A stretch of 64,000 bases of DNA from Pedobacter kyungheensis (GTDB lineage: Bacteria > Bacteroidota > Bacteroidia > Sphingobacteriales > Sphingobacteriaceae), in assembly GCF_000812965.1 (NCBI RefSeq), contig NZ_JSYN01000028.1:1-64000 (forward strand). Direction: 5' to 3'. Below the pieces are notes generated by a model that had not been told where the DNA came from, ran no database searches, and saw nothing but the letters and a program-made list of their open reading frames with translations. Positions 26,607-35,815 of the stretch are shown here, piece by piece. A program made the position numbers and the translations under genes. Each line of letters starts with the position of its first letter. The first letter of the stretch is position 1.

Positions 26607-26647
26607 AAAATAACACTGCACAAACTTTTGCGCGGTGTTATTTTCTT
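26607..26647 (+). terminator. Terminator after the DUF4397 gene
   Basis: AATAACAC and GTGTTATT pair, extended inward by GC and G-T pairs, and are followed by TTTTC. Its tail runs into the candidate promoter of the sigma factor gene. Confidence 0.7.
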
Positions 26648-26654
26648 AAATTTG
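26647..26654 (+). promoter_or_regulatory. Candidate -7 element TAAATTTG of the sigma factor gene
   Basis: Exact TAnnTTTG; the nearest upstream TTTG (26627-26630) is only 16 bases away, shorter than usual and inside the preceding terminator stem. Confidence 0.4.
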
Positions 26655-26699
26655 AAAAATTAATCATGATAAACCTTTAATTAATAGTCCTTTACAGGG

Positions 26700-27284
26700 G
26701 TGGTAAAAAAAATACTCAGTTTTGAGGAAATTTTAAAAGGCTGTGTAAAAAACGACAATGGCTGTAAAGAAATGATGTATAAATCATTTTATGGCTATTT
26801 AATGGGCATTATTTTAAGGTATACCAAGAACCCTTCGGATAGCGAAGAGCTTGTAAATGACACTTTTATCAAAATTTTCAAGCACGTTGGCACTTTCAAA
26901 GCCCCGAAAAACCCCGAAGAATTACAGCGTTCGTTTAAAGGCTGGATTGCGCAGATTGCCTCGCGCACGGCTATAGATAAAATACGGAGTTCAAAAATTC
27001 AGTTTTATGTTGATGATCTGGCAGAACACGAACATCCGGTTACCCAGGTTTCGGTTGCTTCCGAGCTGCATGTTAATGATATTTTGAACTTACTAAATCA
27101 CTTACCAGATACGCAGAGACTGGTATTTAACTTATATGAAATTGAAGGTTTTGCACACGATGAGATATCGAAAATGCTAAATATACCAGAAAGTTCGAGC
27201 CGTGTTTACCTTACACGCTCCAAAAATAAGTTACGTACCCTTTACCTAAATACCTTGGTTAATTCATATGAAAAAAATGGATAA
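26700..27284 (+). CDS. ECF-type RNA polymerase sigma factor
   Basis: 194 residues. Region 2 (about 25-95) contains the helix GIILRYTKNPSDSEELVNDTF and WIAQIASRTAIDKIR; region 4 (about 130-185) contains LPDTQRLVFNLYEIEGFAHDEI and a helix-turn-helix SKMLNIPESSSRVYLTRSKNKLR. Extracytoplasmic-function sigma factor of the Bacteroidota type. GTG at 26700 is the only good start: no in-frame ATG lies before region 2. The next gene starts inside its 3' end (17-base overlap), so the pair is translationally coupled. Confidence 0.9.
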   Translation: MVKKILSFEEILKGCVKNDNGCKEMMYKSFYGYLMGIILRYTKNPSDSEELVNDTFIKIFKHVGTFKAPKNPEELQRSFKGWIAQIASRTAIDKIRSSKIQFYVDDLAEHEHPVTQVSVASELHVNDILNLLNHLPDTQRLVFNLYEIEGFAHDEISKMLNIPESSSRVYLTRSKNKLRTLYLNTLVNSYEKNG

Positions 27285-28518
27285 GGAATTAATTGAGCAT
27301 ATCAAATCACAGCTTCAAAGCCACGAGGAACATTATCCTGCGGGGGCATGGGAGCGCTTTTCAGGAACAGAGGAGAAAAAACGGCGCATTGCTTTTTGGC
27401 CGTTATGGGCTGCTGCTGCCTTAATTTTTGTATTTGGAGGCGTATTTTTTGCGCTTAATAACCAGGATCAGAAAAATGGTATCGCTGCAGTTAAACCTCA
27501 GTTAAAACAACTTCAGCAAGCGGATACTAAACCAGCAATTGATAAAAATGCAACCATTAAAGAAAATGCTACTCCGGTAACCAACCTGAATGATAAGAAT
27601 GCATCAATTTTAGCCAGCAGCAAACCTGTTCAAAATACAGGTACCACAAAGCCCGTAACCACTGAAAACACCAGTTTTACACTGCAACAAGCTACTAATG
27701 AAATTGAATTAACGAATGTTAATTTGCTAGAAAATACCCTTAAAGGCATTAATCTGGCGGGTTCTTCGTTTAAACCTATCGATATTTTAAATACGCAGAA
27801 AAAAACTGCACCTGCTCCTGCTCAGACACCAAAAATGAGGTTTGAGGATTTACTGGCGCAGGATAGCCGCGACAATCAAAATAAACCCGTTACAAAAGCT
27901 GGTCAGCCATCTAAATGGACACCAGATGTTTATGTAGCCCCTGCCATGGGGAATGACAATAAGGTAACCATGAATTATGGTGTATCCTTATCATACGCCA
28001 TTGCCAATAAATTATCAATCAGTTCTGGTGTTTCTTATGCTTCGATTAGCACTACCGAATCACTCAATGCCCAGGCACCACAAAGCTTATCGGGCAAAAA
28101 TTTATCTTCAGTTGATGCTAAAGTTCGAGGAATAAACATTCCTTTAGAGTTAAAATATAACATTAGCGATAAACTTTATACCGGCATAGGGGTTTCGGCC
28201 TTAGCCGTAATTAACAATAGCCAGCAGAATAATTATATCGTAAACCAGGTGCAAAATGTTTCCTATTCAACGGCAAATGGTCTGGCCGATTCGAAAATGT
28301 TGATTGTACAGGAAAAAACAACCGAACCGCAGCCTGAAAACAATTTAGATCCGGATAAGTACATTGGTTTTTACAATTTCTCGTTAGGTTATAAGCAAAA
28401 AATTTCGAAAAAGAACAACATTGCCATTGAGCCTTTTTTAAGATTGCCAATGAAAACTTTCTCTAAAGAAAACCTGAATCTGACCAACGGCGGCTTGCGT
28501 TTAAAGATAGATTTTTAA
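27268..28518 (+). CDS. Membrane-anchored protein with C-terminal beta-barrel domain, partner of the ECF sigma
   Basis: 416 residues. Cytoplasmic N-terminus about 1-42 (MDKELIEHIKSQLQSHEEHYPAGAWERF, resembling the short anti-sigma region found in this position in other Bacteroidota), one membrane helix about 43-63 (FWPLWAAAALIFVFGGVFFAL), a Lys/Thr/Pro-rich spacer to about 210, then strand-rich OMP_b-brl-like sequence (YVAPAMGNDN, MNYGVSLSYAIANKLSISSGVSYAS, RGINIPLELKYNIS, NGGLRLKIDF). It overlaps the sigma gene and is probably its regulator or a membrane-spanning sensor; whether the barrel reaches the outer membrane is unclear. A second Met at codon 4 is an alternative start. Confidence 0.78.
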   Translation: MKKMDKELIEHIKSQLQSHEEHYPAGAWERFSGTEEKKRRIAFWPLWAAAALIFVFGGVFFALNNQDQKNGIAAVKPQLKQLQQADTKPAIDKNATIKENATPVTNLNDKNASILASSKPVQNTGTTKPVTTENTSFTLQQATNEIELTNVNLLENTLKGINLAGSSFKPIDILNTQKKTAPAPAQTPKMRFEDLLAQDSRDNQNKPVTKAGQPSKWTPDVYVAPAMGNDNKVTMNYGVSLSYAIANKLSISSGVSYASISTTESLNAQAPQSLSGKNLSSVDAKVRGINIPLELKYNISDKLYTGIGVSALAVINNSQQNNYIVNQVQNVSYSTANGLADSKMLIVQEKTTEPQPENNLDPDKYIGFYNFSLGYKQKISKKNNIAIEPFLRLPMKTFSKENLNLTNGGLRLKIDF

Positions 28519-28537
28519 CCAATCGTTTAATATTTGT

Positions 28538-28545
28538 TATATTTG
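28538..28545 (+). promoter_or_regulatory. Candidate -7 element TATATTTG of the Uma2 gene
   Basis: Exact TAnnTTTG. It would give a leader of only about 6 bases before the ATG at 28558. No clear -33 TTTG. Confidence 0.4.
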
Positions 28546-28557
28546 GTTAACGCCACT

Positions 28558-29187
28558 ATGAAAAATATTAAACCATACCCAACCGAAGAGGAACTCCCTC
28601 CTATCCAAACCGTTAACGAGGTAGATTTTTCTGCATACTACAGTTATGCAGATTACATGCGTTTTGAATTTGAAGAGCGTTTGGAAATTATTAAAGGGCG
28701 CATCTTTAGCATGAGCCCTGGCCCTAACCGGATTCATCAAAAAATATCCGGACAAATATTTGGTCCTATTTATAATGTTCTAAAAGGTCACCAATGCGAA
28801 GTATATAGTGCACCTTTTGATGTCCGACTGGCCAAGAAAACACAGGCCGATAAAGAAGTATTTACTGTTGTGCAACCCGATATTGTGGTGGTTTGCGATC
28901 AAAGCAAGCTAGATAATCGTGGCTGCATCGGTGCACCCGATATTGTGGTAGAGATTTTATCGCCAGGTAACAATAAAAAAGAGCTGATCAATAAATATGA
29001 AGTTTATGAGGAGGCCGGTGTTAAAGAGTACTGGATCGTGAGCCCTGAGGATAAAAGTTTTTTCAGGTATATACTGGATGATCAGGGTAAATTTCAGCCT
29101 ACCAAACTACTCACTGTTGGAGAGGAAGTGACCACCAGCATTTTACCTGGCTTAACCCTTGTGCTTGAAGAGATTTTTGAGGATTAA
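28558..29187 (+). CDS. Uma2 family (DUF820) PD-(D/E)XK nuclease-fold protein
   Basis: 209 residues from the ATG at 28558; earlier in-frame codons lie inside the promoter. The family core is visible: YSYADYMRF, FEERLEIIKGRIFSMSPGP, then VVQPDIVVVCD, GAPDIVVEILSPGN and YEEAGVKEYWIVSPE. The Asp of QPDIVV, Glu of VVEILSP and Lys of VKEYW mark the presumed active site of the PD-(D/E)XK fold. Function in cells is unknown; members are frequent in cyanobacteria and Bacteroidota and are often linked to mobile or variable loci. Confidence 0.88.
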   Translation: MKNIKPYPTEEELPPIQTVNEVDFSAYYSYADYMRFEFEERLEIIKGRIFSMSPGPNRIHQKISGQIFGPIYNVLKGHQCEVYSAPFDVRLAKKTQADKEVFTVVQPDIVVVCDQSKLDNRGCIGAPDIVVEILSPGNNKKELINKYEVYEEAGVKEYWIVSPEDKSFFRYILDDQGKFQPTKLLTVGEEVTTSILPGLTLVLEEIFED

Positions 29188-29202
29188 AGGTGGATATCAA
29201 CG

Positions 29203-29252
29203 AAAGAAGTCAAGTTTGAATGGCAAAGTTGCTATTTAAACTTGACTTCTTT
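29203..29252. terminator. Long perfect inverted repeat between convergent genes
   Basis: AAAGAAGTCAAGTTT (29203-29217) and AAACTTGACTTCTTT (29238-29252) match over 15 bp. It lies between the ends of the Uma2 and slyD genes and probably terminates both, although the T-tract is short. Confidence 0.65.
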
Positions 29253-29271
29253 GAAATCGTTTATTTATAAC

Positions 29272-29778
29272 TTAGTGACCTGAGTGACCATCAGCACCAT
29301 GAGCGTGACCATGAGCCAACTCATCCTGAGTAGCTTCACGTACATTTAAAATCACACCGTTAAATACCAGGTTTTTACCTGCCATTGGGTGGTTTAAATC
29401 TACAGAAACGGTATCTTCATGCACAGCAGTAACACCTGCTCTGAACTGGTTACCATTGTTATCCTGCAAAGGAATTACGTCGCCAACATTAGGCAATTCG
29501 CCACCAGCTTCGGTAAACATCGTTTTAGGCAAATCGGCAAAAGCTCCCGGATCAATAGCACCGTAACCATCTTCAGCAGATAATTCGAAACCATATTCAT
29601 CACCAGTTTTTAAACCAGCAAGGTGCTCTTCAAATTTAGGCAACATCATGCCTACGCCATATAAAAATACTAAAGGATTTTCCTGATCAGCTTTTTCTAC
29701 AAAAACCTGTTGTCCTTCTTCGTTAGTAGTATGCAATTCGTAAGTTAATGCAACTACTGAGTTTGGTGAAATATTCAT
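29272..29778 (-). CDS. slyD: SlyD-type FKBP peptidyl-prolyl isomerase
   Basis: 168 residues. An FKBP domain with an IF insert: VALTYELHTTNEEGQQVF, NPLVFLYGVGMMLPKFEEHLAGLKTGDEYGF, the insert-in-flap region DGYGAIDPGAF...VTAVHEDTVSVDLNHPMAGKNLVF, then a His-rich tail (HGHAHGADGHSGH), typical of SlyD, which catalyses proline isomerisation, holds folding proteins and binds nickel through the tail. It lies 10 bases after the thioredoxin-domain gene on the same strand, so both are likely one transcript. Confidence 0.92.
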   Translation of the reverse strand: MNISPNSVVALTYELHTTNEEGQQVFVEKADQENPLVFLYGVGMMLPKFEEHLAGLKTGDEYGFELSAEDGYGAIDPGAFADLPKTMFTEAGGELPNVGDVIPLQDNNGNQFRAGVTAVHEDTVSVDLNHPMAGKNLVFNGVILNVREATQDELAHGHAHGADGHSGH

Positions 29779-29788
29779 CTATTTTTCT

Positions 29789-31798
29789 TTATTGTATGTG
29801 CGTTAATGCTTCCTCAACAGTGTTAACCGGCAACTGGCATACTTTATTTCGGCAAATATAAACTTTTGTTTCATTGCTTTGCTTACCTTTTAACAGCGGC
29901 AGGTTACTTTTTGTTCCACCCAATACAATTTTGTTTGGAATATAATGTCCGCTTAATGCTAATTTAACTACTTCGGTTTCTAATCCGGTAATGGCAATTT
30001 CGTTTATGCTATAAACCTCGTTTAACAATTGTATGGCCCAGTTCGAATAGGCCGAACCATAAGTTTTAATTTTTGGTTCTACTGCAGCCAGCATTGATGT
30101 AGCCTTTTCGGTATAGTTTTCCAGATCAAAAAGCAGTCCAAGTTTTTTAAGGTTTTGCGCCATGGCAGAGTTCGAAGCCGGAATTACGTTATCCATCACT
30201 TCATGCTTGCGGGCAATTAAGCCCTCTCCTGCTGCTGGTGTATAAAAAAACATGGGTGAATCGATATCAGCGAAGTTCGCCAATACATAATCGCTCAGCA
30301 ATTTGGCTTCTTCCAGCCACTTTTCATCAAAATCATATTCGTACAGGGCAATTAAGGCTTCGATTAAAAAAGCATAATCATCAAGGAAGCCTGTAATAGA
30401 AGCTTTTCCGTTTTTGTAGTTGCGGTATAAACCACTGTCTTCTGATCGCAGCTTAGTTAAAATAAACCGGGCTGCAGCCGAAGCCTTTTCGTAATAAGGT
30501 TGATGGTTTAAAACCGTGGCTGCATCGGCCAGGGCCTTAATCATCATGCCATTCCAGGCAGTTAGGCATTTATCATCTAAACCTGGCCTAATGCGTTTGC
30601 TCCGCTCAGTTAAAAGTTTAGCTTTAGCCGCCGCAACCTTATTGTACAAGGTTTCTGCATCAATCCCGAATTGTTGCATTAAGTCATCATCGCTGATGGT
30701 TTTACGCAAAATATTAGTTTGTTCTTCTTCCCAATTGCCTGCTTCGGTAACATTGTAATAGGCACCCAACAATTGTGCATCCTCACCCAAAACCGCATCA
30801 AATGCTGCTTTATCCCAAACATAAAACTTGCCTTCTACCCCTTCGCTATCTGCATCCAGGGCCGAAAAAAACAAACCATCAGCCGAAGTCATTTCGTTAA
30901 AAACCCATTCAATCGTTTCTGTTGCTATTTGCTTAAACAAATTGAACCTGGTGCACTGATAAGCTTCGGTATACAAACTGATTAACTGGGCATTATCGTA
31001 AAGCATTTTCTCAAAATGAGGCACATGCCATTTGTCATCAACCGAATAACGGGCAAAACCGCCACCAATCTGATCGTAAATACCTCCGCGCCCCATTTCT
31101 TCGAGCGTATGGCAAACTGCTGTAAAAACGGATTGATCGTCTTTTAGAAAGCCATAACGCAACAGAAAAACCCAGTTATTGGGCAAAGGAAATTTGGGTG
31201 CACGGTTATAACCTCCGTAACCCATATCGAAATGGCGTTTCCAGGGTTCGATAATCGCTGTTAAATGCTCGTTGGAATAATCTTCCTGATTAACTGCAGG
31301 AATTATCTTTTCACTTTCGCGAATACCCGAAGTTAACCTTTCGGCGTACTGAATAGCTTTATCGGGCTCATTTGCCCATAAGGCAGCCACATTCTCCAGG
31401 ATATTAATCCAGTCGTTTTTTCTAAAATAAGTACCGCCGTAAATCGGACGCTGATCGGGCAGGCAGATGCAGTTTAAAGGCCAGCCACCGCTACCGGTCA
31501 TCAGCTGGATAGCATACATGTAAATCTGATCAATATCCGGACGTTCTTCACGATCGATCTTAATGCACACAAAATGCCGGTTCATTACTTCGGCTACTTC
31601 GTGGTTTTCGAAACTTTCGCGTTCCATTACATGGCACCAATGGCAGGCCGAATAACCAATGCTTACCAAAATCAGTTTATTTTCGGCTTTGGCTTTTTCT
31701 AATGCTTCAGCCCCCCATTCGTACCAATTAACCGGGTTATGGGCATGCTGGAGCAAATAAGGTGATGATGCGTGGATTAAATTATTGGTTTCGGACAT
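29789..31798 (-). CDS. Thioredoxin-domain (DUF255/YyaL-type) protein
   Basis: 669 residues. N-terminal thioredoxin-like domain (about 5-165) with Cys52-H-W-Cys55 in [10 protein letters not shown] and the family signature [17 protein letters not shown]; the rest is an alpha/alpha six-hairpin-type barrel ([46 protein letters not shown]). Homologues in bacteria and animals (SPATA20) are of uncertain function, possibly redox-linked glycan or sugar chemistry. Length is normal. Cytosolic; leads an operon with slyD. Confidence 0.93.
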   Translation of the reverse strand: MSETNNLIHASSPYLLQHAHNPVNWYEWGAEALEKAKAENKLILVSIGYSACHWCHVMERESFENHEVAEVMNRHFVCIKIDREERPDIDQIYMYAIQLMTGSGGWPLNCICLPDQRPIYGGTYFRKNDWINILENVAALWANEPDKAIQYAERLTSGIRESEKIIPAVNQEDYSNEHLTAIIEPWKRHFDMGYGGYNRAPKFPLPNNWVFLLRYGFLKDDQSVFTAVCHTLEEMGRGGIYDQIGGGFARYSVDDKWHVPHFEKMLYDNAQLISLYTEAYQCTRFNLFKQIATETIEWVFNEMTSADGLFFSALDADSEGVEGKFYVWDKAAFDAVLGEDAQLLGAYYNVTEAGNWEEEQTNILRKTISDDDLMQQFGIDAETLYNKVAAAKAKLLTERSKRIRPGLDDKCLTAWNGMMIKALADAATVLNHQPYYEKASAAARFILTKLRSEDSGLYRNYKNGKASITGFLDDYAFLIEALIALYEYDFDEKWLEEAKLLSDYVLANFADIDSPMFFYTPAAGEGLIARKHEVMDNVIPASNSAMAQNLKKLGLLFDLENYTEKATSMLAAVEPKIKTYGSAYSNWAIQLLNEVYSINEIAITGLETEVVKLALSGHYIPNKIVLGGTKSNLPLLKGKQSNETKVYICRNKVCQLPVNTVEEALTHIQ

Positions 31799-31924
31799 GG
31801 TATGAGCTGTAAAATGTAAGCCGGAAAATGAATTTATTTCGAGGCGTAAAGCTATTAATAATCTACAAACCTGTTTCTATTTAGTTTTTGTTTTTATACT
31901 TTAGGTGAGAAATCTAAATCAGGA

Positions 31925-32302
31925 ATGGAATCAACCACAAATAAGTTATTTACTGCCATCAGGGAGATTATTAACCAATCCCGGCTGAAAGTATTCCGTG
32001 CTGCAAATTCTGCATTACTGGAATCTTACTGGCAAATTGGAAAGCTTATTGTTGAGGACGAGCAACAAGGAAAACTGCGTGCTGATTATGGCAAATCAAC
32101 TTTAAAATATCTTTCAGCGCAATTGTCTGCAGAATTCGGTAAAGGTTTTGACGAAAGTAATCTCCGAAATATCAGAAGTTTTTACAACTCGTTTCCAATT
32201 CGTGACGCATTGCGTCACGAATTGAGCTGGACCCATTATAGGGTTCTATCCCGATTAGATTCTGATGAAAAAAGGAAATTTTACCTTAACGTTTTGAATT
32301 AG
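31925..32302 (+). pseudogene. YhcG (DUF1016) N-terminal fragment without nuclease domain
   Basis: 125 residues that match only the N-terminal DNA-binding/DUF1016 half of YhcG proteins (ANSALLESYWQIGKLIVEDEQ, ADYGKSTLKYLSAQLSAEFGKGFDESNLRNIRSFY, ELSWTHYRVLSRL). Full-length members have about 340-370 residues and carry a PD-(D/E)XK nuclease domain, which is missing here: after FYLNVLN comes a stop and, 17 bases on, the next gene. Either a truncated remnant or a stand-alone domain; the abrupt end favours a remnant. An exact palindrome (32197-32223) sits in the coding sequence. Confidence 0.75.
32197..32223. repeat. Perfect 13-bp-arm palindrome inside the YhcG fragment
   Basis: AATTCGTGACGCA (32197-32209) and TGCGTCACGAATT (32211-32223) are exact reverse complements around one T. 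It encodes IRDALRHEL and lies just before the conserved ELSWTHYR. Confidence 0.7.
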
Positions 32303-32319
32303 ATAATAAATAACAACCA

Positions 32320-33417
32320 ATGAAAATCACCCATACCGAAATATACCGTTTTAGTATCCCGATGGAGCCTTTTGTTATTGCAACCGGCACCATGCACTTT
32401 GCACAAAATGTACTGGTACGCATTTATACCGATACGGGCATTCATGGCATTGGCGAATGCTCGGCATTTCCGATGATTGTAGGCGAAACGCAGGAAACCT
32501 GCATTGCTATGGCTAAAGATTTTGCTGCCATTTTAAAAGGTAAAGATCCATTAGACATTCCGGAGCGGATGAATGATTTGCTCGGTTATGCCGACCACAA
32601 CAGCACCATTAAAAGCGCTTTTGATATGGCGCTGTTTGATATTGCTGCCAAAAATGCCGGTTTACCGCTCTACAAGTTTCTTGGCGGACAAAAACGGACG
32701 ATAGAAACCGATATGACCATAGGCATCGATACACCTGAAGGAATGGCCAATACAGCGCTAAAATATATAAACCAGGGTTGCCGAATCCTTAAAATTAAAC
32801 TGGGTAAAAACGTTCACGATGATATTGAACGGGTAAAACACATTCGAGAAGCTGTTGGCGAGGAGATTACCTTACGACTGGATGCCAACCAGGGCTGGAG
32901 CTTTGACGATGCGCTGTTTGCTTTAGGTGCACTGGAAAAATATAACATTGAATTTTGCGAACAACCCATGCGTACCTGGTACGACGATAAACTTCCTGAG
33001 CTCAACCTGAATTCGCCTATTAAATTAATGGCCGATGAAAGTTGTTACAACCACCACGATGCTCGAAAACTAATTAACAGTCAATCGACCACTTATTTAA
33101 ACATTAAATTTTCTAAATCTGGAGGCATACTCGAAGCGCAGAAAATACACGAAGAAGCACTGCAAACCGGTGTTAAATGCATGATTGGCAGCATGCTCGA
33201 AACCAGAATTGCTTTGAGTGCCAACCTCCACTTTGCCTATGCGAGTCCGAATGTAGAGTTTTTTGACCTGGATACGGCTTTATTGGGCCATTTGATTGAT
33301 CCGGTTGTTGGAGGCTTAACTTATAATGGCTATTTTTTAGATGTATCTGACGAAATTGGCATCGGTGCTGAAGCAGATGAGTTTTTCTTAGAGAAATGCG
33401 AAAGCTGGGTTGTGTAG
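32320..33417 (+). CDS. Dipeptide epimerase (L-Ala-D/L-Glu epimerase type)
   Basis: 365 residues, enolase superfamily. Capping domain about 1-125, then a beta/alpha barrel with KxK base motif LKIKL (Lys158, Lys160), metal ligands Asp188 (DANQGW), Glu214 (CEQPM) and Asp239 (ADES), and the second base Lys263 (NIKFSKSGG). The family epimerises the second residue of dipeptides, classically L-Ala-D-Glu from murein turnover. Together with the nearby GH25 lysozyme and M20 dipeptidase it would fit peptide recycling from cell walls. No obvious promoter; it may be read through from the YhcG fragment. Confidence 0.9.
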   Translation: MKITHTEIYRFSIPMEPFVIATGTMHFAQNVLVRIYTDTGIHGIGECSAFPMIVGETQETCIAMAKDFAAILKGKDPLDIPERMNDLLGYADHNSTIKSAFDMALFDIAAKNAGLPLYKFLGGQKRTIETDMTIGIDTPEGMANTALKYINQGCRILKIKLGKNVHDDIERVKHIREAVGEEITLRLDANQGWSFDDALFALGALEKYNIEFCEQPMRTWYDDKLPELNLNSPIKLMADESCYNHHDARKLINSQSTTYLNIKFSKSGGILEAQKIHEEALQTGVKCMIGSMLETRIALSANLHFAYASPNVEFFDLDTALLGHLIDPVVGGLTYNGYFLDVSDEIGIGAEADEFFLEKCESWVV

Positions 33418-33497
33418 TTTAACGCGTTTGGAGTTGTGCGTTTAGCGTTTGGGTCGATTAACCGATTTAAACAATTAACCGGTTAACCCTACGATAA

Positions 33498-34394
33498 TTA
33501 ACGAATCACTAGCTTACTCAGCGCAGTGCTATCACCATTAAAAGCATTAAAATCAACCACATGACCAATGCCATTAATTTTGGCTTTATCAGAATGCTGC
33601 CAGAATTTCCAGCGGCTATTGTCCAACCGTAATTTAGGTTGATAGTAGTGGGCAATCCACAAAGGATAATCGCTGAAATGCGTATCCAGATAATCTTCGT
33701 AAAACTTAAGCCCGGTGTAAATAATTGGCCTGACTTTCGTTTTCAGTTCTACATAATTTAGGAAATCGGCCAGTTCGGCGCGCATTTTTAATGGAGAAAC
33801 ACCATCTAATGATTCGATATCAACCACAGGAGGTAAATCACCTTTCTCTACATTCACTACTTGCAAAAAGAATTTAGCCTGTGTTTTACCATCTTTCCGC
33901 GGCCTGAAAAAGTGATAAGCGCCACAAATGATACCTGATTTTGGTGCTTCGCGCCAGTTGCGCTGAAAATAAGGATCGACCATCATAACACCTTCTGTAG
34001 CCTTGATAAAAGCAAAACTGATTCTTACCTCGTCTTCTTTCATCGATTGCACCAGCGGCCAGTTTATCTTGCCCTGATAATAAGAAACATCGATGCCATG
34101 AATGGTATATTTTTTAGGGATTTTGATGTTAAAACTCTCGTAAGTGCGGTAATTGGGATCTTGCCCCCAGTCTTTAACCCAACGCCATGTAGCTACAAAG
34201 CCTTTTAAAATATAGCCGTAATATAAAGGCGAAAGCAAAACCAGCAACAAAGCTGCAATGGCAATTTTAAGCTGTACCGGAATTTTAGTCTGCTTTTTTT
34301 TACTGGTCGCAGGTTTCCTCACGGCTGGTTTACGAACGGCAGGTTTACGGGTAACAGGCTTTTTGTTAATGGGGGCTTTTTTTTCTGGCGGCAT
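33498..34394 (-). CDS. GH25 lysozyme with basic tail and membrane anchor
   Basis: 298 residues from the ATG at 34394; a longer reading would use a TTG seven codons upstream. The cytoplasmic N-terminus (1-42) is made of KPVTRKPAVRKPAVRKPA-type repeats and lysines; one membrane helix spans about 43-62; the periplasmic GH25 domain covers about 98-298 with Asp102 (GIDVSYYQG), Asp192 and Glu194 (VVDIES), the conserved acidic residues of this muramidase fold. It would cleave the MurNAc-GlcNAc bond of peptidoglycan on the periplasmic side while anchored in the inner membrane. Confidence 0.9.
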   Translation of the reverse strand: MPPEKKAPINKKPVTRKPAVRKPAVRKPATSKKKQTKIPVQLKIAIAALLLVLLSPLYYGYILKGFVATWRWVKDWGQDPNYRTYESFNIKIPKKYTIHGIDVSYYQGKINWPLVQSMKEDEVRISFAFIKATEGVMMVDPYFQRNWREAPKSGIICGAYHFFRPRKDGKTQAKFFLQVVNVEKGDLPPVVDIESLDGVSPLKMRAELADFLNYVELKTKVRPIIYTGLKFYEDYLDTHFSDYPLWIAHYYQPKLRLDNSRWKFWQHSDKAKINGIGHVVDFNAFNGDSTALSKLVIR

Positions 34395-34535
34395 TGATTC
34401 GGGTTCCGGATGCAAATTTGTAAAAAATTACGCGATATTTTTCTCTCAACTTTTTTTAGTTCTGTAAATGATATGTAATTCAAATGATGAATTAATGATT
34501 AGGCTTTTGCTATTTTTACGGCATCCGGAAATACC

Positions 34536-35762
34536 ATGTTCAGACTCTTTTTTAATACCTACAAAGCATCATTTAGCGGCCTCAGTCGCGAAACCTGGTT
34601 ATTGAGCATTGTAATGATGTTTAACCGCTGTGGAAGCATGGCTGTTCCTTTTATGGGGCTTTATGTTACCCAAAGCCTGCACCGATCAGAAATGGATGCT
34701 GGCTTAATTATCACCTTGTTTGGCGTGGGTTCTATTTTAGGTTCTGCAACCGGTGGAAAATTAACCGATATGATCGGCTTCAGACCGGTGCAAATCCTTT
34801 CTTCGGTAATTGGCGGAATGCTGTTTATTTTATTTTCAACTATCACCCATTTTTCGACCCTCTGTATACTGGCAGTGGTAATCAGCTTTTTTTCTGAAGC
34901 TTTCAGGCCCGCCAATTTTACAGCTGTGGCCCATTATGCAAAAGAAAATACCATTACGCGCTCCTATTCATTAAACCGGCTCGCCGTAAACATTGGTTGG
35001 TCGGCAGGGATTAGTATGGCGGGTATTATTGCCTCCATTAACTATAAACTTTTATTTATTGTAGAAGGTTCGGTAAGTATATTGGTTGGACTTTCAATTT
35101 TGTTTTTATTACCGAAAGTGAAGGATTTTATTAAAAAAGCAAAAGAAACCCGCAGCAACATGGTTATTTTAAAACCCTGGGAAGATGGCTTTTATGTAAA
35201 ATTTATCCTATTAACTACCCTGTTTATTACCTGTGCTTTCTTAATGTTCAGGGTAGTGCCGGTATTTTTTAAAGAGGAATGGCATATCGACGAATTTGCC
35301 ATCGGAATCATTATTGGCTTAAACGGTGCAATTATTGCCTTATTCGAAATGATTATGATCAATAAAATCGAAAAGAAAAGGTCGCCCATGTTTTTCATCA
35401 TTATTGGCTCTGTTTTCTTTGCAGTATCGTATCTGTTGTTAAGCGCACCAATTATTTTTCATGTTATTTCGGCTGTGTTGACCATTGTAACCTTCACAAT
35501 TGGCGAAATGTTTGTGCTCCCCTTTATCAATACAGTAGTAATTAGCAGAAGCAATGAACACAACCGAGGCTTATATGCAGCAGGCTATACATTAAGCTGG
35601 TCTTGTGCACAGGTAGTAGGTCCGCTTGCTGGTTTTTATATTGCCAAACATGTGGGGTATAACTGGCTTTGGTTTGGATTGGCCTGTATCTTATTGCTTT
35701 GTGCCTATGGTTTTAGCGTACTGGATAAACGCCAGCAACAAGCTGTATTGAAAACAAATTAG
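34536..35762 (+). CDS. MFS transporter
   Basis: 408 residues with about 12 hydrophobic segments. The family motif between helices 2 and 3 reads GGKLTDMIGFRPV (loose match to GxLaDrxGrkx), and the second half starts after a basic loop near 205. Inner-membrane exporter or importer of unknown substrate; resembles multidrug-type MFS proteins. A TATTTTTA element at 34511-34518 (one mismatch to TAnnTTTG) may be its promoter. Divergent from the GH25 gene. Confidence 0.88.
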   Translation: MFRLFFNTYKASFSGLSRETWLLSIVMMFNRCGSMAVPFMGLYVTQSLHRSEMDAGLIITLFGVGSILGSATGGKLTDMIGFRPVQILSSVIGGMLFILFSTITHFSTLCILAVVISFFSEAFRPANFTAVAHYAKENTITRSYSLNRLAVNIGWSAGISMAGIIASINYKLLFIVEGSVSILVGLSILFLLPKVKDFIKKAKETRSNMVILKPWEDGFYVKFILLTTLFITCAFLMFRVVPVFFKEEWHIDEFAIGIIIGLNGAIIALFEMIMINKIEKKRSPMFFIIIGSVFFAVSYLLLSAPIIFHVISAVLTIVTFTIGEMFVLPFINTVVISRSNEHNRGLYAAGYTLSWSCAQVVGPLAGFYIAKHVGYNWLWFGLACILLLCAYGFSVLDKRQQQAVLKTN

Positions 35763-35793
35763 TTTACAGTTGGGAAATTGCCAACTGTAAACT
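35761..35793. terminator. Perfect inverted repeat between convergent genes
   Basis: AGTTTACAGTTGG (35761-35773) and CCAACTGTAAACT (35781-35793) match over 13 bp around a seven-base loop. The left arm overlaps the MFS stop codon. Likely bidirectional terminator, although it lacks a long T-run. Confidence 0.65.
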
Positions 35794-35815
35794 GAAAACT
35801 TTAAGCTGCAAAGAA

